The notes: generated by a model not told the origin, from the letters alone. A DNA stretch of 64,000 bases from Thalassotalea sp. G2M2-11 (GCF_017168195.1 NZ_JADNYL010000001.1:1240001-1304000), one strand, 5' to 3'. Positions 16,697 through 28,366 are shown, numbered from the stretch's first letter. A program made the numbers and translations.

Positions 16697-17140
16697 TTAG
16701 TTCTGTTTCGACATAACAATGGCATCTTCATAGCCAACGTTACTTGGGTAATACCCCGTTCGTCTGCCTATTTCCGAATAGCCATGATTAATATACATCA
16801 TTAGTGCGGAGATATTTTTAGCACGCACTTCTAATAAAAATGTATTAGCGCCTAATGCTTGGGCTTGTTCATGATAGTGGGCAAGTAAATGTTTACCATA
16901 ACCATTTCCTTGCATGTTTGGATCAATACAAATATCCATTAAGGTTGCTTCGCCCAAAATATATTCGCCAATATAAAAACCTATTATTTGCTCATTTAAG
17001 TGTAAATAGTAGCCAAAATATCGGCCACCAATACAACTAGCGAATACTTTTTCACTCCAAGGATGGCTATGGCAAGCATTTTCAATCGTCATTAATCGGC
17101 TGACATCTGCCTGAGTAATGGCGTAAAACTCTAGCGACAT
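16697..17140 (-). CDS. rimI: Ribosomal protein alanine N-acetyltransferase RimI
   Basis: A 147-residue GNAT protein. Landmarks are ENACHSHPWSE near the N-terminus, the acetyl-CoA loop (QGNGYGKHLL), LLEVRAKNISAL and GYYP. RimI acetylates the N-terminal Ala of ribosomal protein S18. Its ATG follows the holD stop directly (TAAATG), and holD-rimI is a conserved gammaproteobacterial pair. Confidence 0.92.
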   Translation of the reverse strand: MSLEFYAITQADVSRLMTIENACHSHPWSEKVFASCIGGRYFGYYLHLNEQIIGFYIGEYILGEATLMDICIDPNMQGNGYGKHLLAHYHEQAQALGANTFLLEVRAKNISALMMYINHGYSEIGRRTGYYPSNVGYEDAIVMSKQN

Positions 17141-17515
17141 TTATTGTGCTTCCATGTTAATGGGGTGGATCAGTTGCCATAACGCTTTTTTAATATCGCT
17201 ATTGCTAAGCTGTTTTACCTTGGGGGTAATTAACACGCCATCGCTATAGCTGACGGTCGCTTGGTCATGAAAATACCAATGAATATCATTAAATACTATT
17301 GCCTTGTCTTTTTGAGTGACATCGGCAAGGTTGGTATTAAACGCTAACATAATGTCTTGAAACAGTTGTTGCTCGGCTAACTCATTTAACGAGACCGTTA
17401 GATAGTCACCTTGCGGCTTAGCTTGATTGCTGGGTGTTGTTGGCTGATCTTTTCGTTGCCACAAATCAATGCCCATTTCAGTTAAATAGCTAAATTGCTT
17501 GGCGGAAATACTCAT
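17141..17515 (-). CDS. holD: DNA polymerase III psi subunit
   Basis: A 124-residue protein. The start (AKQFSYLTEMGIDLWQRK) is the conserved psi peptide that binds chi, and the position just before rimI is diagnostic. Psi joins the clamp loader to chi and SSB at the replication fork. The body is poorly conserved, as is usual for HolD. Confidence 0.88.
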   Translation of the reverse strand: MSISAKQFSYLTEMGIDLWQRKDQPTTPSNQAKPQGDYLTVSLNELAEQQLFQDIMLAFNTNLADVTQKDKAIVFNDIHWYFHDQATVSYSDGVLITPKVKQLSNSDIKKALWQLIHPINMEAQ

Positions 17516-17644
17516 ATAGGCTGTGTTGATTCATTGATGCAATATGTCGTCAGTATAAAACTCGCGCTTGGGCTTGTTAAGCTATTTTATTAACTAAAAG
17601 GTAATATTGAGAAAATTAAAAGAATTGGCTATCAAAAGATAAGA

Positions 17645-17721
17645 TGGCAGGGGTAGAGAGATTCGAACTCCCAACCGTCGGTTTTGGAGACCGCTGTTCT
17701 ACCAATTGGAACTATACCCCT
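17645..17721 (-). tRNA. tRNA-Trp (CCA anticodon)
   Basis: The minus strand gives acceptor AGGGGTA paired with TACCCCT, a D arm GTTC/GAAC, anticodon loop CTCCAAA, a T loop TTCGAAT and an encoded 3' CCA. The anticodon CCA reads UGG. Compared with E. coli tRNA-Trp, the outer pair of the anticodon stem is a G-A mismatch (GCGGT/ACCGA), and the T stem has one G-U pair. Confidence 0.93.
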
Positions 17722-17831
17722 GCAACGGAGGTGAATTATACGCAAGCAAATCTAAAGGTAAAGTGCTAAATGAAAAAATTATACTGTTCGGCTAAATATT
17801 GTTCACCACATGCTGCATAAGCGGTTGGCAC

Positions 17832-19562
17832 TCATTCGAGTAGCTTTAACGATTTAGGATAAGGGAAGACATCCTCATAAATACCTTGTTTAATATTTTT
17901 CTGTCGTTGCTGCCAATAATCTGCGGTCAGTAGGTCAGCATGATGAATTAAAAATGCTTTTCGATATTTAGGATTTGCTAAGGCAAAGGTGGCTAACTCT
18001 TCTGGAAACATATCGCCAGGTTCTACACTATACCAAGGCTCTGCAGCATATATTTGTTCTTCAGTTACTGGCTCTGGCTTTACGCGAAAATTTACTTCAT
18101 CCATATAGGTGATTTCATCGTAATCATAAAAAATTACCCGCCCGTGCCGGGTGACGCCAAAGTTTTTCAACAGCATATCGCCAGGAAAGATATTGGCGGC
18201 GATTAATTGTTTGATTGCTTCACCATAACCAAACATGGCTTCTTCAATTTGTTCATCGCTGGCATCCGCTAAATATAAATTCAGTGGGGTCATGCGCCGT
18301 TCTATATATAAATGCTCGATAATAATTAAATCATCTTCAAAACGAATGATTGATGGCGCAACTGTGGTTAACTCATCGAGTAGCTCTTGTGAAAAACGAT
18401 TTTTAGGGAAGGCTACTTCGGAATATTCCATGGTATCAGCCATCCGTCCAACGCGATCATGAAGCTTAACAAGGCGATATTTTGCTTTGACGTCCTTTTT
18501 GGTCATTTGTTTACTCGGGGCAAACTTATCTTTAATAATTTTAAATACATAAGGGTATGAAGGCAGTGTAAATACTGACATCACCATACCTTTAATACCA
18601 TCAGCTAATTTAAACTGGTCGTCACTTTTAGCCAAATGATGGAGAAAATCACGATAAAACTGCGTTTTACCTTGTTTGTGAAAACCAATAGCAGAATAGA
18701 GATCGGCACGTGTTTTATGTGGGATCAAACCGCGTAAAAAATTGACTAAGGCTTGCGGATACAAACAGTCAACAAAAAAGTATGAACGGGCAAAGCCAAA
18801 CACTACTGCCATATTTTCTTGTTTGGTCAGTAAGGCATCTAGGTGCAGCCCTTGTTGTTCATCATTGGTGACTGAAACAATAAAAGGCATTTCACCGTTT
18901 GGTGTCAGAACTCGACCAATAATATAAGCGCCTTTACTGCGGTAGAAGGTAAAATTGAGCATATCAATTTCCAACTCAGACAACTCATAACTGGCTAAGT
19001 TAGATTGTTTCCTGAACATGCGGAGTAAGGCATTGACTTCAGATTTTAACTGGGGAAAAGGCAAGGTAAAATCAGCATTGGCAATAATCTGGTTAATGGT
19101 TTTTCGTAAACCATTTTCGGCAGGTTGATACCGAGTGTATATTGGTGGGTGAACGATATCATTTAAATCAGTTTGCCCTGATTCAACAAAAATAAAGTCA
19201 TTATGATAATACTTGCGCTCAAATAAATGACAAAACACTGAATTATAGAAACTTTCTGCCAGTTCAGCCTGAGGGTGTTGATCGAGCAGTTTAAGGTAGC
19301 AATGTTTGATTGCTTTCCATAGCTCATCATCGAGCTGCATAATTTCAAAGTCATGTTTAATGGTGACTAACGTTTCTTCAACACGCTTATCAAAATAGTC
19401 AGTACGTTCACGTGCAGCTTGTTGAATTTCATGCCATTGACATTGTTCAAAACGCTCTTTAGCTGAGCGCGTTAATTCACTAAAAATATAAATATGACGA
19501 GCAAAACCATTGAGTATGGTTTTGGCAATGGCGTGTACGAGGGCGTGATTGTTTGGCGTCAT
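17832..19562 (-). CDS. aceK: Isocitrate dehydrogenase kinase/phosphatase
   Basis: A 576-residue protein, as in E. coli (578). I start at the ATG at 19562, with AAAGAG six bases upstream; an ATG 33 bases earlier is in frame but has a weak site. AceK landmarks are LNGFARHI, ERFEQCQWHEIQQA, the ATP-binding loop GFHKQGKTQFYRDF, IIEHLYIERRMTPLN and FYDYDEI. It phosphorylates and dephosphorylates isocitrate dehydrogenase to divert carbon to the glyoxylate bypass. It is monocistronic here, without aceBA beside it. Confidence 0.95.
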   Translation of the reverse strand: MTPNNHALVHAIAKTILNGFARHIYIFSELTRSAKERFEQCQWHEIQQAARERTDYFDKRVEETLVTIKHDFEIMQLDDELWKAIKHCYLKLLDQHPQAELAESFYNSVFCHLFERKYYHNDFIFVESGQTDLNDIVHPPIYTRYQPAENGLRKTINQIIANADFTLPFPQLKSEVNALLRMFRKQSNLASYELSELEIDMLNFTFYRSKGAYIIGRVLTPNGEMPFIVSVTNDEQQGLHLDALLTKQENMAVVFGFARSYFFVDCLYPQALVNFLRGLIPHKTRADLYSAIGFHKQGKTQFYRDFLHHLAKSDDQFKLADGIKGMVMSVFTLPSYPYVFKIIKDKFAPSKQMTKKDVKAKYRLVKLHDRVGRMADTMEYSEVAFPKNRFSQELLDELTTVAPSIIRFEDDLIIIEHLYIERRMTPLNLYLADASDEQIEEAMFGYGEAIKQLIAANIFPGDMLLKNFGVTRHGRVIFYDYDEITYMDEVNFRVKPEPVTEEQIYAAEPWYSVEPGDMFPEELATFALANPKYRKAFLIHHADLLTADYWQQRQKNIKQGIYEDVFPYPKSLKLLE

Positions 19563-19808
19563 AAACAGCTCTTTTATTGTGCTTTGCCTTAGCATACGAT
19601 AATTAAATGCCTAAGGGCGATAGTTTTTTAGTATGACTAAAATAAACCGTATTTATACCTCTTGGTATGGAGATTTATCTCGCAAACGATCCCTGTGAGC
19701 TATTCTGTACAAATTCGTACAGATGATAATTGAGTTTTACTTGCTATTAACTAGCGTGAACACTAAAATTACGCGGTTTTTAATCAGTCAATATTTGAAC
19801 CTATCATC

Positions 19809-20858
19809 ATGCGCGTAGCCGACTTCTCCTTTGAATTACCTGAAGAGTTAATAGCTCGTTATCCTAAAGAAAACCGAACCGCGAGTCGGTTAATGACCTT
19901 AGATGGCAATAGTGGTGAAATCCAAGATTTGCATTTTGTTGATATTCTTGAACATATTAATGCTGGTGATTTATTAGTTTTTAATAATACTCGTGTTATC
20001 CCTGCGCGTATGTTTGGTCAAAAAGCCAGTGGTGGCAAAATTGAAGTATTGGTTGAACGTTTATTAGATGATAAACGATTTTTAGCGCATGTACGTGCCA
20101 GTAAATCTCCTAAAGTAGGGAGTGAGTTACTGCTTGAAGGTAAAGTAAAAGCAACCATGGTGGCGCGCCATGATGCGTTATTTGAAATAGAAGTACATGC
20201 TGAGCAAAATATTTTACATATTTTGGAAGAAATCGGCCATATGCCATTACCGCCGTATATAGACCGCCCCGATGAAGACAGTGATAAAGAGCGCTATCAA
20301 ACGGTATATAATGAAAAACCAGGTGCTGTTGCAGCGCCAACAGCGGGGTTGCATTTTGATGATGCACTATTGAAAAAAATAGCTGAAAAAGGGGCAGAGC
20401 TAGCGTTTGTCACTTTACATGTTGGCGCTGGTACGTTTCAACCCGTTCGCGTAGATGAAATTGCCGATCATGTGATGCATGCCGAATATGTTGAGGTGCC
20501 ACAAACTGTGGTGGATCAAATTAAGCAAACTAAAGCCAATGGTGGCCGCGTAATTGCCGTAGGTACTACTTCGGTACGTTCAATCGAAAGTGCCGCACAG
20601 GTAGCGAAAGCGAAGGGACAAGCACTACAAGAGTTTTATGGTGATACCGATATATTTATCACACCTGGTTATCAGTTTGAGGTGATTGATGCGTTGATCA
20701 CTAACTTTCATTTATCAGAATCTACCTTATTAATGCTGGTCAGCGCATTTGCTGGCTATGAAAATATCATGACAGCATATCAACATGCTGTACAAGAAAA
20801 GTATCGTTTCTTTAGTTATGGTGATGCCATGTTGCTGACCAAAAAAACGACGAGTTAA
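19809..20858 (+). CDS. queA: S-adenosylmethionine:tRNA ribosyltransferase-isomerase
   Basis: A 349-residue protein. It opens with [19 protein letters not shown] and has [34 protein letters not shown] and [12 protein letters not shown], all QueA hallmarks. It adds the epoxycyclopentanediol moiety to preQ1 in tRNA, the step after Tgt. It heads queA-tgt-yajC-secD-secF, the standard order. Confidence 0.97.
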   Translation: MRVADFSFELPEELIARYPKENRTASRLMTLDGNSGEIQDLHFVDILEHINAGDLLVFNNTRVIPARMFGQKASGGKIEVLVERLLDDKRFLAHVRASKSPKVGSELLLEGKVKATMVARHDALFEIEVHAEQNILHILEEIGHMPLPPYIDRPDEDSDKERYQTVYNEKPGAVAAPTAGLHFDDALLKKIAEKGAELAFVTLHVGAGTFQPVRVDEIADHVMHAEYVEVPQTVVDQIKQTKANGGRVIAVGTTSVRSIESAAQVAKAKGQALQEFYGDTDIFITPGYQFEVIDALITNFHLSESTLLMLVSAFAGYENIMTAYQHAVQEKYRFFSYGDAMLLTKKTTS

Positions 20859-20864
20859 CGATAA

Positions 20865-22085
<1,221 letters not shown>

Positions 22086-22118
22086 TTATTTATATTAGAA
22101 GAAGTATAAGAGGACATT

Positions 22119-22454
22119 ATGAGTTTATTGATTGGTACAGCACATGCAGCAGGCGCTCCAGCTCCACAAGGTGGTGGTATGGAAATGGTGATCATGTTAT
22201 TGGTTTTTGGTTTAGTGTTTTATTTCATGATTTACCGCCCTCAGGCCAAACGAGTGAAAGAACATAAAGGCTTAATGGCTGCCTTATCGAAAGGTGATGA
22301 AGTGCTCACTCAAGGTGGTTTAGTAGGTAAAATCGTTAAAGTATCTGATGAAAAAGATTTTATCGTGATCAACATTGCTGAAGGTACTGAAGTTACTGTT
22401 CAAAAAGCATCGATCAACGCAGTATTACCAAAAGGTACAATGAAAAACTTATAA
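22119..22454 (+). CDS. yajC: Sec translocon accessory protein YajC
   Basis: A 111-residue protein with one N-terminal membrane helix (VIMLLVFGLVFYFMIYRPQ), the RPQ motif and a KGDEVLTQGGLVGKI domain. It is a partner of SecDF-YidC in the inner membrane. It lies 33 bases after tgt. Confidence 0.96.
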   Translation: MSLLIGTAHAAGAPAPQGGGMEMVIMLLVFGLVFYFMIYRPQAKRVKEHKGLMAALSKGDEVLTQGGLVGKIVKVSDEKDFIVINIAEGTEVTVQKASINAVLPKGTMKNL

Positions 22455-22458
22455 TTGA

Positions 22459-22490
22459 TAACACCTGTCGCATGATGGGTGTTTTTTATT
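22459..22490 (+). terminator. Hairpin with T-tract between yajC and secD
   Basis: AACACC and GGTGTT pair around an 11-base loop, followed by TTTTATTTT. It may be a partial terminator or attenuator inside the operon. Confidence 0.45.
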
Positions 22491-22512
22491 TTAAAAGAAC
22501 TAAGGAAATATT

Positions 22513-24360
22513 GTGTTAAACAAGTCTCCATTATGGAAAACATTAATGGTGCTCTTCGTGGTAGCAATAGGGGCGCTTTACGCGTTACCTAACCTCTACG
22601 GTGAAGACCCAGCAGTGCAAATATCAGGGTTAAGAGGGGTTGAGGCAAATGCAGCTACTCTTGATTCTGTTAATTCACAATTAAGTGAGCAAAACATTGG
22701 TTATGCAAGTGCCGCGTTAGAAAATGGTCAAGTATTGATCCGCTTTAAAGATACTGAAAACCAACTTAAAGCGCGTGATATGTTAGACGAAGCTTTGGGC
22801 GATGAGTATTCTGTTGCGTTAAACTTAACGCCAGCAACGCCACAGTGGTTAGATAGTATTGGTGGTTTGCCAATGAAGCTTGGTTTGGACTTAAGTGGTG
22901 GCGTTAGCTTCACTATGGAAGTCAATATGAACGAAGCGATTGTCAAAGCACAAGATGGCATGGTAGGGGATTTTCGTACTGACTTACGCAATGAAAAAAT
23001 TCGTTACCGCAGTGTCAAAAAAGCGGGTAATGGTATTGATTTACAGTTTAGAAAGCTGGAAGATCTTGAACAAGCAACTTCTTATTTGAAAAAACGCTAT
23101 CGTGATTTCTTGTTTGTTGATAATGAAGATAACTTGACCTTAACTGCCACGATGACTGAACAAAAGCTAAAAGAAATTCGTGAGTATGCACTTCAGCAAA
23201 ATATTACCATTATTCGTAACCGTGTAAATGAACTAGGGGTGGCTGAGCCATTAGTTCAGCGTCAAGGCCAGAAAAATATTATTATTGAGTTGCCAGGGGT
23301 ACAAGATACTGCGAAAGCGAAAGAGATTCTCAATGCAACGGCGACAATCGAATTTAGAATGGTTGACGGTGAAGGTGATTTAGGTAGTGCGTTAAATGGT
23401 CGTGTTCCTGCAAGCTCACAGTTATTATATGACCGTGAAGGTCGTCCAACGCTAGTGAAAAGACGGGTCATGCTGACCGGTGATCATATTGTTGATGCAG
23501 GTTCTAGTTTTGATGAATACTCGCGTCCTCAAGTCAATATCACGCTTGATTCACCTGGCGGTAGTAAATTCTCTAATGCCACGAAAAACAATATTGGTAA
23601 GCCAATGGCGACGGTATTTATTGAATATAAACCAACCGATAAATTGGATGCACAAGGCAATACTATTTTTGAAAAGCATGAAGAAATCATCAGTGTTGCT
23701 ACCATTCAAGCGCGTTTAGGGAAAACCTTTAGAATTACCGGTGCAGGCTCACAGCAAGAAGCCCATAACCTTGCGTTATTACTTCGTGCAGGTGCGCTAA
23801 TTGCGCCAATACAAATTGTTGAAGAGCGTACCGTTGGCCCAACATTAGGTGCTGAAAACGTAGAGTTAGGTTTTCAAGCCATTGTTGGCGGTTTTGCGTT
23901 AGTTTTTATCTTTATGCTGATTTATTATCGAGCTTTTGGTGTGGTTGCTAACCTTGCTCTAGGAGCCAATTTGATCTTAATTGTTGGTGTGATGTCAATG
24001 ATCCCAGGGGCTACTTTAACGCTTCCTGGTATGGCTGGTATCGTATTAACAGTGGGTATGGCAGTTGATGCTAACGTACTTATCTTTGAACGTATCCGTG
24101 AAGAATTGCGTAGTGGCAAGTCAGTACAGCAATCAATCCATCAAGGATATGATGCGGCATTTTCTACCATTTTAGATGCGAACATCACGACATTGATTGC
24201 AGCAATTATTTTGTTTGCTGTTGGTACAGGGCCTATCAAAGGGTTTGCTGTTACTTTATCAATCGGCATTATCACCTCGATGTTCACCGCAATTATAGGT
24301 ACCCGTACCGTAGTGAACATTATTTGGGGCGGTAAACGTCTCGATAAACTGCCAATATAG
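22513..24360 (+). CDS. secD: Protein translocase subunit SecD
   Basis: A 615-residue inner-membrane protein starting at GTG with AAGGAAAT upstream. It has one N-terminal helix, the [14 protein letters not shown] motif, the P1 periplasmic domain, and five C-terminal helices with [17 protein letters not shown]. With SecF it uses the proton-motive force to pull exported proteins from the SecYEG channel. Confidence 0.97.
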   Translation: MLNKSPLWKTLMVLFVVAIGALYALPNLYGEDPAVQISGLRGVEANAATLDSVNSQLSEQNIGYASAALENGQVLIRFKDTENQLKARDMLDEALGDEYSVALNLTPATPQWLDSIGGLPMKLGLDLSGGVSFTMEVNMNEAIVKAQDGMVGDFRTDLRNEKIRYRSVKKAGNGIDLQFRKLEDLEQATSYLKKRYRDFLFVDNEDNLTLTATMTEQKLKEIREYALQQNITIIRNRVNELGVAEPLVQRQGQKNIIIELPGVQDTAKAKEILNATATIEFRMVDGEGDLGSALNGRVPASSQLLYDREGRPTLVKRRVMLTGDHIVDAGSSFDEYSRPQVNITLDSPGGSKFSNATKNNIGKPMATVFIEYKPTDKLDAQGNTIFEKHEEIISVATIQARLGKTFRITGAGSQQEAHNLALLLRAGALIAPIQIVEERTVGPTLGAENVELGFQAIVGGFALVFIFMLIYYRAFGVVANLALGANLILIVGVMSMIPGATLTLPGMAGIVLTVGMAVDANVLIFERIREELRSGKSVQQSIHQGYDAAFSTILDANITTLIAAIILFAVGTGPIKGFAVTLSIGIITSMFTAIIGTRTVVNIIWGGKRLDKLPI

Positions 24361-24371
24361 GATAGAACAGT

Positions 24372-25319
24372 ATGCAATTATTGAAGTTGAAAGAAACTGT
24401 TGAATTTATGCGTTATCGCAAATTTGCTATGATGTTTAGCATTGTATTAATGCTTGCCTCATTAGCCTCTTTGTTTGTTAACAAACTAAACTTTGGTTTA
24501 GATTTTACCGGCGGTACTTTAATTGAAGTTGGTTTTGAGCAAGCGGCGGATTTAAAACAAATTCGTCAGATCATGGACAGCAATGGTTACAAAGATGCGA
24601 TTGTTCAACTATATGGTAGCTCAAAAGATGTGGTTATTCGCCTAGCGCAACGAGAAGGTGTAAAAGCTGAAATGCTGGGGAATCAGATCCTGTCGATTTT
24701 AAAAGAAGGAACAGGGCAAGAGCTGATCATGCGCCGCATTGAATTTGTGGGGGCCAGTGTTGGTGATGAATTAACTGAGCAAGGTGGTCTTGCGATGTTA
24801 ACGGCACTGATCTGTATCTTAGTGTATGTGGCGTTTCGTTTTGAATGGCGTTTCGCTTTAGGCTCTGTGTTTGCTTTATTCCACGATGTATTACTGACCT
24901 TAGGTCTGTTTTCAGTACTTGGTTTAGAGTTTGACTTAACGGTTTTGGCTGCGATTTTAGCCGTGATAGGTTACTCGCTTAATGACACCATTGTTGTATC
25001 AGATCGTATTCGCGAGAATTTTCGTAAGGTACGAGATAGTGGCCCTGAGGATATTATTAATATCTCGTTAACCCAAACATTGAGTCGTACTTTTATTACC
25101 TCAATTACTACATTATTAGTACTTGCTGCTTTGTTTTTCCAAGGTGGCGCATTAATTCATGGCTTTGCCACCGCGTTATTACTCGGTGTCTTTGTTGGTA
25201 CTTATTCATCTGTTTATGTTGCCAGCTCAATTGCTTTAGCATTAGGTATTTCAAAAGAAGACTTGATCCCTGAAGTGATCGAAAAAGAAGGGGCTGATCA
25301 AGAAACTATGATGCCTTGA
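24372..25319 (+). CDS. secF: Protein translocase subunit SecF
   Basis: A 315-residue inner-membrane protein with NFGLDFTGGTLIEV, six helices, and SLNDTIVVSDRIRENFR. It lies 11 bases after secD and completes the queA operon. Confidence 0.97.
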   Translation: MQLLKLKETVEFMRYRKFAMMFSIVLMLASLASLFVNKLNFGLDFTGGTLIEVGFEQAADLKQIRQIMDSNGYKDAIVQLYGSSKDVVIRLAQREGVKAEMLGNQILSILKEGTGQELIMRRIEFVGASVGDELTEQGGLAMLTALICILVYVAFRFEWRFALGSVFALFHDVLLTLGLFSVLGLEFDLTVLAAILAVIGYSLNDTIVVSDRIRENFRKVRDSGPEDIINISLTQTLSRTFITSITTLLVLAALFFQGGALIHGFATALLLGVFVGTYSSVYVASSIALALGISKEDLIPEVIEKEGADQETMMP

Positions 25320-25338
25320 TCGCAAGCGTATTATTGAG

Positions 25339-25367
25339 AAAAAGCCGAGCATTGCTCGGCTTTTTAG
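25339..25367 (+). terminator. Rho-independent terminator after secF
   Basis: AAGCCGAGC and GCTCGGCTT form a stem with loop ATT, followed by TTTTAGTTTTT. It ends the queA-secF operon. Confidence 0.88.
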
Positions 25368-25477
25368 TTTTTGCTTAACACTCAATTTATGCTGACCAAC
25401 GGTTTTCAAAGGTAAAATCTAGAGAATGTATAAATCTATCCGAATAACAGGTTTTGCAAACTATTGTTCAATAAAAT

Positions 25478-25496
25478 GTAAATATTCCGTATTTAC
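25478..25496. promoter_or_regulatory. Palindrome upstream of the 25613 gene
   Basis: GTAAATA-TTCCG-TATTTAC, a perfect 7-5-7 inverted repeat about 117 bases before the gene. It could be an operator, but AT-rich inverted repeats arise by chance. Confidence 0.3.
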
Positions 25497-25612
25497 TTTG
25501 ATTTTGGTCAAATTTTGCACATTTAAACGTGTGTTTGAATTGTGATTTATTTACGTCAGTGTATGATGGCGACCAATTGAAATCCACTTGAATTAAGTGC
25601 ATGGGAGTCATC

Positions 25613-26047
25613 ATGAAAAAGTTATTATTAACCTTGTCTTTAGTATTATCAGCAAGCAGTGCTCAAGCTATCAGCGATAACGCAGAATTCTATACGGTAG
25701 ATGCTTCAACAGATAGCCAGTTATGTTTTACTGCAGCAACAAAAGGCTACCAAGCGGCATTGGACCAAGGGAAAGAGTTTGGTGGTAAGTACACACATTT
25801 TACCAAAAATACTCAGTGTAATGGCATGACAATCAAAGCTTTTGCGAAAGCCTATTATCAAACAAGTGAACAGGCCGACACTTCAACGGTTAGTTTATAC
25901 CCAGCGAATCGCACTCATGAATCGCAACTTTGTTTACAAGCGGTTAAATCAGGCTTGGCTGCAGTTAAAAAAGTAACTAATATTAGTAACTTAAAGTGTA
26001 ATGGTGTTGATATTAAACAGTTTGTTAGACAATTTAAAGACAGTTAA
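25613..26047 (+). CDS. Exported protein with duplicated Cys-containing domain (DUF3718-like)
   Basis: A 144-residue protein. The ATG at 25613 follows GGGAG; an in-frame ATG 12 bases upstream has no site. A signal peptide ends SSAQA. The mature part has two similar halves: DSQLCFTAATKGYQAAL...CNGMTIKAFAKAY and ESQLCLQAVKSGLAAVK...CNGVDIKQFVRQF. Each has a Cys pair likely to form a disulfide. The pattern resembles the DUF3718 family of Alteromonadales. It acts in the periplasm, and its role is unknown. Confidence 0.75.
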   Translation: MKKLLLTLSLVLSASSAQAISDNAEFYTVDASTDSQLCFTAATKGYQAALDQGKEFGGKYTHFTKNTQCNGMTIKAFAKAYYQTSEQADTSTVSLYPANRTHESQLCLQAVKSGLAAVKKVTNISNLKCNGVDIKQFVRQFKDS

Positions 26048-26070
26048 TTTATTATTAACTTAGATTAAAT

Positions 26071-26102
26071 AAAAACCGCTTGCTCAAACAAGCGGTTTTT
26101 TT
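26071..26102 (+). terminator. Rho-independent terminator
   Basis: AAAACCGCTTG and CAAGCGGTTTT form a perfect stem around CTCAAA, with a run of T. It follows the DUF3718-like gene. Confidence 0.9.
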
Positions 26103-26223
26103 ATGAGTGCTTCTATTAAAATACAGCGCTGGTTATATTTTTATTGGTAATTAATTGGGCTGTGGCTCAAATTTTATATGATGTGGGAGTCTAAGATTTT
26201 AATATAACAGTTTGCTACTTAGG

Positions 26224-26724
26224 TTAATCAAGATACAAGTAGCTTAGTTGTTTTTCAATTTGCAGAGCATTAGGGCGAACTTGTCGGACACTTTTTATTG
26301 TTTTTTCAATCGACCAACCGTTATGCATTAAAATCATTGCAGCCACCAGCCCTGTTCTCCCTGTACCACCTTTACAATGGATGGCTATATTGCCACCTTC
26401 ATCTAACGTTTTTATTATCTTTTGTTGATATAATGCCCATTTGTCTTCAAATGGCTTGCGTGGAATATCATCATCAATAATGGGTAATTGTAACCAAGTA
26501 ATATCTTGTTGTTTGCACAGAGTTGGCAGTGATTGTAAATTATTCTCTGTCATTTCTTTATCAAACATTAAGGTCAGTAATATCGTAGTATCACGTAATT
26601 TTAATTGTTTTATTGATGTGACAATATCAACCCTTTGACTACCCGGACATGGCGTTAAAATGATTTGAGCCTTGTTTGGTAAAGTTATCGGATAAGTAGG
26701 GTGCTGAATATTATACTTTGTCAT
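26224..26724 (-). CDS. Protein tyrosine/dual-specificity phosphatase-like protein
   Basis: A 166-residue protein. The P-loop HCX5R is HCKGGTGRTG, with the upstream acid loop LQLPIIDDDIP. The closest recognisable type is the cyclin-dependent kinase inhibitor 3/DSP fold, with Cys as nucleophile. The substrate is unknown. Its start overlaps the pgi stop by 14 bases, so it is translated with pgi, an unusual partnership. Confidence 0.82.
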   Translation of the reverse strand: MTKYNIQHPTYPITLPNKAQIILTPCPGSQRVDIVTSIKQLKLRDTTILLTLMFDKEMTENNLQSLPTLCKQQDITWLQLPIIDDDIPRKPFEDKWALYQQKIIKTLDEGGNIAIHCKGGTGRTGLVAAMILMHNGWSIEKTIKSVRQVRPNALQIEKQLSYLYLD

Positions 26725-28366
26725 TCGATTTTACTTCTTGATAATGCATTAAAAGGTTCCAAGTTGAGCTATCGTGCGATAAATCAATATTATTATGATA
26801 TAACTCACTTTCAATTTGGCTGGCGAGTCCTTTGCCTAGTTCCACTCCCCATTGATCAAATGAACAGATTTGTAAAAGAATACCTTGAACAAAAATCTTA
26901 TGCTCGTAGATCGCAATTAAGCTACCTAATGTAAAAGGTGATATCTTATCCATCAGTAATGTATTTGTAGGGCGGTTACCTTGATGCACTTTATGTGGAG
27001 CAACTTTATCAATATAGTCAGCTGATCTACCTTTAGCTATTAAATCCGCTCTTACTTGTTGTTCATTAACTCCTTGCATCAATGCTTGGGTTTGAGCAAA
27101 GAAATTCGACATTAAGGTTTCGTGATGTCCTTGTATTGGAGTTACGCTTTCAACAGAGCCGATAAAGTCTGCGGGGACAATGTTGTTACTTTGATGCAAA
27201 TATTGATAAAAAGCATGTTGACCATTAATACCAAGCTCCCCCCAAATGGAGGGAACGGTAGGATAAGAGATTGTTTCTCCATACCAATTAACTGATTTAC
27301 CATTACTTTCCATTTCAGCTTGTTGAAGGTAAGCTGATAACATATGTAATGATTGATCATAAGGTAGTATAGCTTGAGATTGAGCGCCTAAAAAAGTGCA
27401 ATTCCACATACTGAGTAAAGCTAAAATTACTGGGATATTGTTCGATAATTCAGTATGTTGAAAGTGACAATCAATATCATAAGCCCCATTTAATAGTTCG
27501 ACAAAATTGTCATACCCTAAGTTTATTGCAATAGGTAAACCAATGGCAGACCATAATGAAAATCTACCGCCAACCCAATCCCACATATCAAAAATATTGT
27601 GCTCTGCTATACCAAAATTAATTGCATTCTTCTTGTTAGCTGTGACAGCTATAAAATGTTGTGCTATGGCTGATTGATCAAATGAAGATGCAATTAACCA
27701 TTTCAGTGCTGTTTTAGCATTCAGCATAGTTTCTGTGGTAGTAAAGGTTTTGCTGGAAACGATAAATAAGACGTTCTCTGGCTTTAATGGTCGTAGTACT
27801 TCCGCAATTTGAGCACCATCAACATTTGAAACATAGTGAACGTTAACTGTGTGGTCACTAAATCTTTTTAATGCCTCTGTTACCATTTGTGGCCCTAGAT
27901 TTGAACCACCTACACCAATGTTGACGATGTCTGTAATTCTTTTTCCAGAATAACCTTTCCAGCGGCCTTGACGGATATCTTCACTAAATACTTTTATTTG
28001 TGCTAACGTTCGTTCAACCTCTTTTGATATATCGTATCCATCGACTTGAATCGGTGTATATGAGCGGTCTCTTAATGCTGTATGTAAAACGGCGCGATCT
28101 TCGGTGCTATTGATACGCTCGCCCGAGAACATCCGCTCTCGCCATTTTTCTAGATCACATTCTTTCGCTAATTGTGTTAGCAATGACATTGTCTCAGATG
28201 TGATGGTATTTTTTGAATAATCTAAGAGTATTGAGGGCAATTTGATTGAAAATTTTTCAAAACGTTGACCATCTTGAGCAAACAACTCTTTCATATGTTG
28301 TTTTTTCATATGATCAGCATGTTGGGTTAGTTGCTGCCAGCTATTCAGTTGTTCTCTCGATTTCAT
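26711..28366 (-). CDS. pgi: Glucose-6-phosphate isomerase
   Basis: A 551-residue enzyme with NIGVGGSNLGPQMV, SKTFTTTETMLNA, DWVGGRFSLWSAIGLP and GINGQHAFYQ. It interconverts glucose-6-phosphate and fructose-6-phosphate. Its place after the fructokinase suggests a copy dedicated to sucrose use; a housekeeping copy may lie elsewhere. It sits in the minus-strand operon receptor-fructokinase-pgi-phosphatase. Confidence 0.95.
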   Translation of the reverse strand: MKSREQLNSWQQLTQHADHMKKQHMKELFAQDGQRFEKFSIKLPSILLDYSKNTITSETMSLLTQLAKECDLEKWRERMFSGERINSTEDRAVLHTALRDRSYTPIQVDGYDISKEVERTLAQIKVFSEDIRQGRWKGYSGKRITDIVNIGVGGSNLGPQMVTEALKRFSDHTVNVHYVSNVDGAQIAEVLRPLKPENVLFIVSSKTFTTTETMLNAKTALKWLIASSFDQSAIAQHFIAVTANKKNAINFGIAEHNIFDMWDWVGGRFSLWSAIGLPIAINLGYDNFVELLNGAYDIDCHFQHTELSNNIPVILALLSMWNCTFLGAQSQAILPYDQSLHMLSAYLQQAEMESNGKSVNWYGETISYPTVPSIWGELGINGQHAFYQYLHQSNNIVPADFIGSVESVTPIQGHHETLMSNFFAQTQALMQGVNEQQVRADLIAKGRSADYIDKVAPHKVHQGNRPTNTLLMDKISPFTLGSLIAIYEHKIFVQGILLQICSFDQWGVELGKGLASQIESELYHNNIDLSHDSSTWNLLMHYQEVKSNDKV

